Source: Bacteroidales bacterium
GTDB lineage: Bacteria > Bacteroidota > Bacteroidia > Bacteroidales > UBA7960
DNA: 11,986 nucleotides
Assembly (NCBI GenBank): GCA_007131895.1
Contig: SLPR01000342.1
Location: forward strand, 1-11,986
Direction: 5' to 3'
Of the stretch, positions 6,880 to 11,986 are shown one piece after another (within the stretch, counting starts at the first letter, position 1; each line of letters opens with the position of its first letter). A program made the position numbers and the translations under genes. Below the pieces are notes generated by a model that was not told the DNA's origin, searched no databases, and saw only the letters and a list, made by a program, of their open reading frames with translations.

Positions 6880-9800
6880 TCAGTTTTTCAGTATCTGAAT
6901 GAGCCTGGAAACAGTTTTGTCTGCAACATAAATTTGTACAATGTACATGCCTGGATGCCAGTTGTCTGTGTTTATACTGTGTTCAAAATGATTCGGTTTG
7001 CCTTTATAAATGATCCTTCCCGTAATTTCAGATACAGTTATCTGTTCTATCCTGTCAGCCGACCTTATATGAAATTCTGTTCGGGCCGGATTGGGATAAA
7101 TATTTATATTGGAAATGTCCATAGAGTGTGCCCCTAAATCTACTTCCGTTAGTATCACTTCTATGGTCAGGTTTTGGTTGTCAACCGTCAGTTGTGAAGA
7201 ATACTCTATGTACCCTGGGCTGTATACACTGTAAGGCCATGTTCCGTTTTCCACCTCTTCAAAGATGTAGTTTCCGGCTGCATTGGTAATGGTGTCCAGC
7301 GTTATTACAGCATCAGTAACAGGGTTCTCGTCTTCATCCAGCACTGTAAAGGTAACGGTAAATGTGGGTTCTTCAGGCAGCGAGTAGTAAAACTCAATTT
7401 CAGCCACAGGTGAGGCCCCGGTTGAATACATGGATTTTACCCCTGCAGTATGGTTTCCTTCAGCAAGTCCTGTGAAGAGGAATTCTGTTTCTGAATGGTT
7501 CTCTGCCATCAGATCTCCATTGAGGAAAACATTGAAACCTGTGAAAACCTTCTGAGACTTATTCAAAGGGTCCCCGACAACAATACTTTCCGGCGTTTTT
7601 TTATGAATGGGTTCCTGAGCATTGCCGGCTGTTATCAGCCTGGTTTCCTGCTTCAGTTCGCCCAGTGACTGACCGTATCCTCTGATGAGGAAGTTGTTTT
7701 CAAAATCCCACGCTTCAATGGGCTGAAATTCAAATTCAGGATTCATAATGTTTAGATTGGCAAACTGGGTTCCGGGGACAAACTCCCAGGGTTCATTGTT
7801 ACCATCATCTGTGGCCAGGGCCAGGAAGCCATTTGCGCTTACGCCAATAAAAAAGCCCTGGTGTGCTTCCAGTGGTGATTCAAAAGCATAGGTGTTCCAT
7901 TCCATGTGTGCATTGGTTACTTCTTCGGCACTATAGATTATGTTATTTCGATCCGGCGCTCCGTTTTCGTCCAGCCCCAGCACCCATAGTTTTACGGTGG
8001 GGTAGGGCCCGGCATTGTCTGTAAGGAACCAGCTTAACTCATGAAGTACTGCAGCTTCATGGTGTGCTGCTCCCATTACACTGTTGATATCACCATCCTG
8101 AAATCCCAGCTGACCTGTGGCAATTCCATCGTCGTAGCGAAACACATCATAGTCTGCCATCCAGCTAAACAGCGCTTCACCGCTTTGCATCCCATCGGTG
8201 GTAATTTCCAGAGCAAAGGGTGTGCGGATTTTGTCTTGCAGGAATACATCAATGTCAGAATTGCTATCCACTGTAAATGAAATGGTTTGTGATGTATAGT
8301 CCTCATGGGTGATATCAGCAGTATAACTTCCTTGTGGCAGTTCTACAGATGCTGTGCCGAGTTCGTCGGTGATCAACGGATCAATTCCGTCGATAATAAT
8401 GCTGGCTCCCTGCACCGGCAATTCCTCATCCGAATCTTCCATTACTGTGAAGGTGGTTGTAAAGGCCTGGTCAAGGAAAATGTCATCCACATACCAGTTG
8501 CTTATATCGTAAGAGTTGCCTTCAAATACCCATGCCAGCCTCAAATGGGGATCACCGATTCCATGTTCATCAGCACTGAGCATGAAGGTCAATTCCCGGG
8601 AGCTGATATTATCGGGGTCTACCCATTCATGAATCAGATATTCCTGGTCATTGGCCAGGGCAACTACCTTTAGGGTATAACTTCCGGGAGCCTGGAAATT
8701 GTTGACTCTGTGCCTGAAGCTGAGCATCATGCGCGAGATCCCTTCTGTATTGATTCGGGGGGATTTAAAATAAGATATTCCATTGAACTCGGGGACCCAG
8801 TTGAAGCGCAACTCCGGGCTTTCGCCCCCTGCATTGCTGGTGTTCATAACAGCCCAGTTGGGGCGGTCTCTGAGCCAACCCTCGGGTATCTGTCCTGCAT
8901 CAACACCTGAGAAGGTTTCTGACCAGGGAAAATCCCCGATGGTAAAATCATGACCTGTGCCTGTAAGGATTACCTCAAAATCCTCTACCTGCAAAGTGGC
9001 GTTTTTGGAGCCGGAAGTGGCCGGAGCAAAAGTAACCTGGATAGTAGCTGTTTGACCAGGTCCCAGGTTTACTTCCTGTTCAAGATCGGCAAGCAGAAAA
9101 TCAGTGGCATTGGGGCCGGCAATGGTTATGTCGCCAGGTTCCAGGGTAAGCAAACCACCTCCCTGGTTGGAGATGACAAAGGTTTTTGGTGAAGATTCAT
9201 CCCCTGTCTGGCTTAATCCAAAATCAAATTCTGAAGGATTCACCTGTGCCTGTGGCTCTTCTGAAATCTCATCCAGCTCAATATTGTCTAAGTAAACAAA
9301 AGTCCACTGCATGGCATTGTCTCCGAAAAGAAAAACGAGATACTCATCATTGCCCACGGCATCATTGAAAAAGATATTGAATTGCTGGTAGGTATTGGTC
9401 AGTCCGGCAATGGTGTCGAAGGGGCTAAAAGTGGCAATATCTGTGGGATTGGACATAGACCCCACGATGAGGTCAGGTAGTCCGGTTACCAGATGGGCCC
9501 TGACCCACAGGCTGAGTTGTTTGTTGGCCAGGTTGGCCACCGGAGGTGAAATAAGCATTACGATGGCGTCGGGCTCTTGATTGGAATACAATCGAACATG
9601 GTTGGGAGGGGAGACGGGTGTACCGGTAGTTGAGTTTTCTACCCGCGCATTGGCAGATGTGGGATGATAGACAAAACTACTCCACCCGAAAGGCAGGTCA
9701 GGAATGGGTACACCGTTGAAATCCTCCAGGTGAGGGAATTGGGTGATGGAGGCATCAATGCCCTGGCCACTGAGGGGAACCTCAAGGTGGCCTACCACCA

Positions 9801-10647
9801 ATGTAGCTTCTTTGTTGCCGGTATTTTGCGGGGCAAAAGTGATGTTAATACCTGCTGAATCAAAGGGGCCCAGGTGAAGGGTGTCGGTGATATTGTTGAG
9901 CAGAAAACTGGCGTTGTTTGCACCGGTAAGGGTAATGAGCTGGGGGAAAATAGTCAGTGTGTCGGTACCCTGGTTAGAAACTTCAAATTCTTTAGGGTGG
10001 GAATGAACTCCTGTTTGCAGCTGTCCAAAGTTATGGCTCTGGGGAGTGACCCGCAGTTCGGGTGCGTCAGGTATCTGGTCAATGATGATGTTATCGAGGA
10101 AAACTGTATTATGGGATCCTCCCGGTATTGCCTTGAAAGCAAGCTTTTGGTTGTCTCCCGCGTATTGATCCATTTCAATGTGGTAAGGTTCATAATCGGC
10201 GGTAAGGGGGAGGGTGTGGTATAGCGTAAAGTTTTCACTTATCGTATCCCAGGTTCCCAATTGGATGGCTGTTGCAGTTGCCGATGATCCTCTGGCATGA
10301 AATCTCACCCTGAGTGTATTAACAGCTTCCTCTATATGCGGCGTGATGAGGATTAGCTGTGCATTGGCATCTCCAATAGGTCTGAATCGCAGGTGGCTGG
10401 GAGGAGAATAAGGGTTTTGTAGTTGTGTGGTCTCAATAACCGAACTGCTGGTAGATTCAATATGGGTAGTCCATCCCTGGGGCAGGGCAGGGGTGATTAC
10501 ATTGCTGAAGTCTTCGTAATGTGGAAGTATTAGTGTGCTTTCTTCACGGTCATGATCATTTGCCATTATACTTACTGCTGAAAACAGCAATGCAAATGTA
10601 AGGCACAATGTCAGTTTGTTAAAGCTGATGGTATTTTGAGTTTTCAT
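6880..10647 (-). CDS. Giant T9SS-secreted multidomain protein (choice-of-anchor J/D repeats), 1255 aa
   Basis: The ATG at 10647 is followed by a signal peptide (about 1-29, core LTLCLTFALLFSAVSIMA). Domains in order: anchor-J type A (38-193), anchor-D with TPQSHNFGQ (195-298), anchor-J type A (301-462), anchor-D (465-570), anchor-J type B (573-728), regulatory-like (733-806), an Fn3-like domain split by a foreign domain (first part about 808-828, insert 829-1032, second part 1033-1092), regulatory-like (1095-1172), and a T9SS type A sorting domain (about 1175-1255, IYPNPART, ending RLIQILKN). The order through the first regulatory-like domain matches the 1304-aa neighbour almost exactly, so the two are paralogues. 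The only cysteine is in the signal peptide. No catalytic motif is visible. A surface adhesin or matrix role is inferred. The stop of the FISUMP gene lies 97 bases upstream on the same strand. Confidence 0.95.
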   Translation of the reverse strand: MKTQNTISFNKLTLCLTFALLFSAVSIMANDHDREESTLILPHYEDFSNVITPALPQGWTTHIESTSSSVIETTQLQNPYSPPSHLRFRPIGDANAQLILITPHIEEAVNTLRVRFHARGSSATATAIQLGTWDTISENFTLYHTLPLTADYEPYHIEMDQYAGDNQKLAFKAIPGGSHNTVFLDNIIIDQIPDAPELRVTPQSHNFGQLQTGVHSHPKEFEVSNQGTDTLTIFPQLITLTGANNASFLLNNITDTLHLGPFDSAGINITFAPQNTGNKEATLVVGHLEVPLSGQGIDASITQFPHLEDFNGVPIPDLPFGWSSFVYHPTSANARVENSTTGTPVSPPNHVRLYSNQEPDAIVMLISPPVANLANKQLSLWVRAHLVTGLPDLIVGSMSNPTDIATFSPFDTIAGLTNTYQQFNIFFNDAVGNDEYLVFLFGDNAMQWTFVYLDNIELDEISEEPQAQVNPSEFDFGLSQTGDESSPKTFVISNQGGGLLTLEPGDITIAGPNATDFLLADLEQEVNLGPGQTATIQVTFAPATSGSKNATLQVEDFEVILTGTGHDFTIGDFPWSETFSGVDAGQIPEGWLRDRPNWAVMNTSNAGGESPELRFNWVPEFNGISYFKSPRINTEGISRMMLSFRHRVNNFQAPGSYTLKVVALANDQEYLIHEWVDPDNISSRELTFMLSADEHGIGDPHLRLAWVFEGNSYDISNWYVDDIFLDQAFTTTFTVMEDSDEELPVQGASIIIDGIDPLITDELGTASVELPQGSYTADITHEDYTSQTISFTVDSNSDIDVFLQDKIRTPFALEITTDGMQSGEALFSWMADYDVFRYDDGIATGQLGFQDGDINSVMGAAHHEAAVLHELSWFLTDNAGPYPTVKLWVLGLDENGAPDRNNIIYSAEEVTNAHMEWNTYAFESPLEAHQGFFIGVSANGFLALATDDGNNEPWEFVPGTQFANLNIMNPEFEFQPIEAWDFENNFLIRGYGQSLGELKQETRLITAGNAQEPIHKKTPESIVVGDPLNKSQKVFTGFNVFLNGDLMAENHSETEFLFTGLAEGNHTAGVKSMYSTGASPVAEIEFYYSLPEEPTFTVTFTVLDEDENPVTDAVITLDTITNAAGNYIFEEVENGTWPYSVYSPGYIEYSSQLTVDNQNLTIEVILTEVDLGAHSMDISNINIYPNPARTEFHIRSADRIEQITVSEITGRIIYKGKPNHFEHSINTDNWHPGMYIVQIYVADKTVSRLIQILKN
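7552..8163 (-). other. Domain inserted inside the Fn3-like domain of the 1255-aa protein
   Basis: Residues about 829-1032 separate LFSW from KVFTGFNVFL, which are only eight residues apart in the 1304-aa paralogue. The insert opens with FRYDDGIATG, a YDDG signature common at the start of beta-sandwich domains in T9SS proteins. It continues with strands such as VKLWVLGLDENG and GFFIGVSANG, and ends with FLIRGYG. A linker with QETRLITAG leads back into the Fn3 strand. A jelly-roll or beta-sandwich fold is inferred from this pattern only. Confidence 0.7.
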
Positions 10648-10746
10648 AGTAGCGGGTGTTTTTGATGTTTAGGGGTTTTGTAAGTTGGAAAAAGCTGCTT
10701 ATTTCAAGTTTCATACCAACTAGATGAGGTGTATAGGCTGGTCCTG
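10648..10746. other. Short spacer between the FISUMP and 1255-aa genes
   Basis: The spacer has no TTTG on the minus strand, hence neither a -33 nor a TAnnTTTG element, and no strong hairpin with a U tract. The only symmetry seen is a weak 6-bp AGTTGG/CCAACT pair with a long loop. The 1255-aa gene may therefore be read through from the FISUMP gene, or may use an atypical promoter. The bases before the ATG (CACCCGCTACT) lack a Shine-Dalgarno sequence. Confidence 0.5.
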
Positions 10747-11986
10747 TCAGTGTTTAATGCATCTGATGCTCATTCCTGCAGTTAAAGGACCCGCACTGCG
10801 CCAAAGAGCAGGGTTATCATGGGTCATGGACCTGTACCAGGCATTGGCTCCTCCCTGGGTTGCAACCCACCAGAAGCCGGTTTTTCCTATGGCATGAAAC
10901 AGGCCGTTGCTGCCTCTCCATCCGCCGGGCAAGGCAGAAAACCCTGTATCGTTGGTAGCACCCTGGTTGGGGCTGTCCCATCTGGGGTGTTCATGGTCTG
11001 GTTCCATTCGTGTGCTCTTAAGCAAGCCCCCTGCAATGGCGCTTTCGGGCCAGTTGGTAGGGTTTGCGTCAGGATCGAGGTAACTGGCCAGAATTACCCA
11101 GTCGGTCTCCTTGGCAGGAGTCCATCCCTGGGGGCATAAGCCAGACTCATGTATTACAGCATACCAGTTGTAAAGGGCACCGTAAGCTTCTCCCCAGGCA
11201 TCATAATCATTGTTGTACCATGCAAAACCCGGGGTTTCACTTTTTGTCCATTCCTCACGTCCTGACAGATTGGGAATAGGCTCACCGTTGCGAAAATGGG
11301 TGACACGAAGGTTTTCTTTCATCCAGAGCTGGTTGCCGATGCGAACTGTCTGGTATACATTGCCGTCAATATCTTCCACGGGTGGCGGTCCGATATCCAG
11401 ACTGTCTTCCAGGACTTGAATTCTCTCCATGAGCTGGTTTATAAGAATATCCACGTAAGATTTGTTGGCGGCGTCCTGCGCGTGCATTGGGTCGGCCAGA
11501 TTGGTGATGTTTTCATTTTGCATGTTTCGGGTGGCATAGATGCTCAAATCGGGCGTTTCAATAAGATCATCGTAATGGCCGCTGAAAGCATCATCGGCGG
11601 TGGCTGCTCTTTTAGAGAAAAGAGCGTAGGGGACGCTCAGCAGCTGGGTGGTATGGGAAAGTGCGTAGTCTGTTCCGCCATCAGGGTCAATCTGGATTTG
11701 AAGAAAAAAAGGTCCGGATGCCCAGTCAATGTTGTCCAGGCTTCCTGTCACAACTTGCCCCTGACCTATTACAAGGTTGATGAGGCCATAGGAGTTGCTT
11801 GCCTTCAGGTGTTCTTCGACGTAAACTTGTTCTCCATCCACTTCGTGCATAAGAATACTTATGCGCATTCCTATGGTGTGGTCAGTAAGAAGCTGGCCCT
11901 GGTTGTCGCGGGCAATGGCCTGATAACTGAATCCGTCTTGTGTTTGTGATATTGCAATCTGGCTGGCAGCAAGAAAAAAAAAAAAA
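10747..11986 (-). CDS. FISUMP-domain exported protein (5' partial)
   Basis: The frame stays open from the Met at 11868 to the window edge. The extra codons read as the end of a signal peptide (FFFLAASQIAISQTQ) followed by GFSYQAIARDNQGQLL, the typical mature N-terminus of this Bacteroidota family, so the start lies outside the window. About 412 residues are visible. Order: N-terminal beta-rich domain with IDWASGPFFLQIQID and LLSVPYALFSKRA (about 16-140); a segment NITNLADPMHAQDAANKSYVD and a short coiled-coil-like helix (about 149-195); then the Fibrobacter succinogenes major paralogous (FISUMP) domain (about 203-412) with DIDGNVYQTVRIGNQLWMKENL, YGALYNWYAV, GLCPQGW, TGFSALPGG and the terminal IRCIKH. 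Two cysteines, in GLCPQGW and IRCIKH, are at family-conserved places and could pair. No T9SS sorting domain is present. Function is unknown; an exported surface or periplasmic role is inferred. Confidence 0.93.
   Translation of the reverse strand, partial: FFFFLAASQIAISQTQDGFSYQAIARDNQGQLLTDHTIGMRISILMHEVDGEQVYVEEHLKASNSYGLINLVIGQGQVVTGSLDNIDWASGPFFLQIQIDPDGGTDYALSHTTQLLSVPYALFSKRAATADDAFSGHYDDLIETPDLSIYATRNMQNENITNLADPMHAQDAANKSYVDILINQLMERIQVLEDSLDIGPPPVEDIDGNVYQTVRIGNQLWMKENLRVTHFRNGEPIPNLSGREEWTKSETPGFAWYNNDYDAWGEAYGALYNWYAVIHESGLCPQGWTPAKETDWVILASYLDPDANPTNWPESAIAGGLLKSTRMEPDHEHPRWDSPNQGATNDTGFSALPGGWRGSNGLFHAIGKTGFWWVATQGGANAWYRSMTHDNPALWRSAGPLTAGMSIRCIKH
11974..11986. repeat. A13 homopolymer at the window edge
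   Basis: Thirteen consecutive A run to the last base of the window. On the minus strand they encode a run of Phe inside the hydrophobic core of the FISUMP protein's signal peptide. The true length is unknown because the window stops here. It could be a slippage-prone tract or a contig-end artefact. Confidence 0.6.

Noticed and set aside
6857..6880. Possible hairpin ACCGGG/CCCGGT at the end of the 1255-aa gene
   Set aside because: It has only six pairs with a 12-base loop, overlaps the stop codon and has no U tract. The 12-bp stem at 6785-6816 is a far better terminator.
2613..10647. CRISPR-like or mobile-element repeats, suggested by recurring DNA words such as CAAAGTT-TGGCTCTG
   Set aside because: The similarities fall in frame in homologous protein domains (TPQSHNFG) and diverge at third codon positions. 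They are domain repeats, not CRISPR or insertion-sequence repeats.
11866..11868. ATG at 11868 as the start of the FISUMP protein
   Set aside because: The frame continues upstream into GFSYQAIARDNQGQLL and the end of a signal peptide, both typical of the family N-terminus, so this Met is internal.
11296..11949. A 217-codon plus-strand reading frame opposite the FISUMP gene
   Set aside because: The minus strand carries an unmistakable FISUMP protein across this stretch; the plus-strand product has no recognisable motif.
1..11986. A defence, biosynthetic or novel enzymatic system
   Set aside because: No nuclease, helicase, methylase, toxin, synthase or protease motif is seen in any real gene. 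All products are exported beta-rich proteins.

Overview
This window looks like accessory chromosome of a member of the Bacteroidota, probably a Bacteroidales- or Marinilabiliales-type organism. The reasons are three large secreted proteins that end in type IX secretion system (T9SS) type A sorting domains, a fourth protein with a FISUMP domain behind the characteristic Bacteroidota N-terminal region, A-rich leaders without Shine-Dalgarno sequences, and a match to the Bacteroidota TAnnTTTG -7 promoter element. No housekeeping gene, RNA gene, insertion sequence, CRISPR array or phage structural gene is visible. The genus cannot be named from this sequence.

Layout, left to right. Positions 1-2391 (+) hold the 3' part of a gene for a surface or secreted protein: two ASH-like (choice-of-anchor D) domains, a beta-propeller with eight regularly spaced calcium-loop motifs interleaved with PQQ-like strands, one carboxypeptidase-regulatory-like domain and a T9SS sorting domain. 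Positions 2392-2612 are a convergent intergenic region with two strong hairpins. Positions 2613-6527 (-) and 6880-10647 (-) encode two paralogous giant proteins (1304 and 1255 aa), each a string of choice-of-anchor J and choice-of-anchor D domains, a split or intact Fn3-like domain, carboxypeptidase-regulatory-like domains and a T9SS sorting domain. The 352-base gap between them holds a terminator for the upstream gene and a candidate promoter for the downstream one. Positions 10747-11986 (-) hold a FISUMP protein whose 5' end, within its signal peptide, runs off the window at a 13-base A tract.

How the genes may work together. All four products are predicted to be exported, and three should cross the outer membrane through the T9SS and be attached to the cell surface or released. 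None has a recognisable catalytic site. The domains are lectin-like jelly rolls, immunoglobulin-like folds and a propeller, as in adhesins, matrix proteins or binding modules. The locus is best read as a cell-surface adhesin/matrix cluster that has grown by gene duplication and domain shuffling. The most unusual points are a domain of about 200 residues spliced into the Fn3-like domain of one paralogue, the exchange of modules between paralogues, and about 3,300 mature residues without a cysteine. I see no defence, biosynthetic or regulatory system here.
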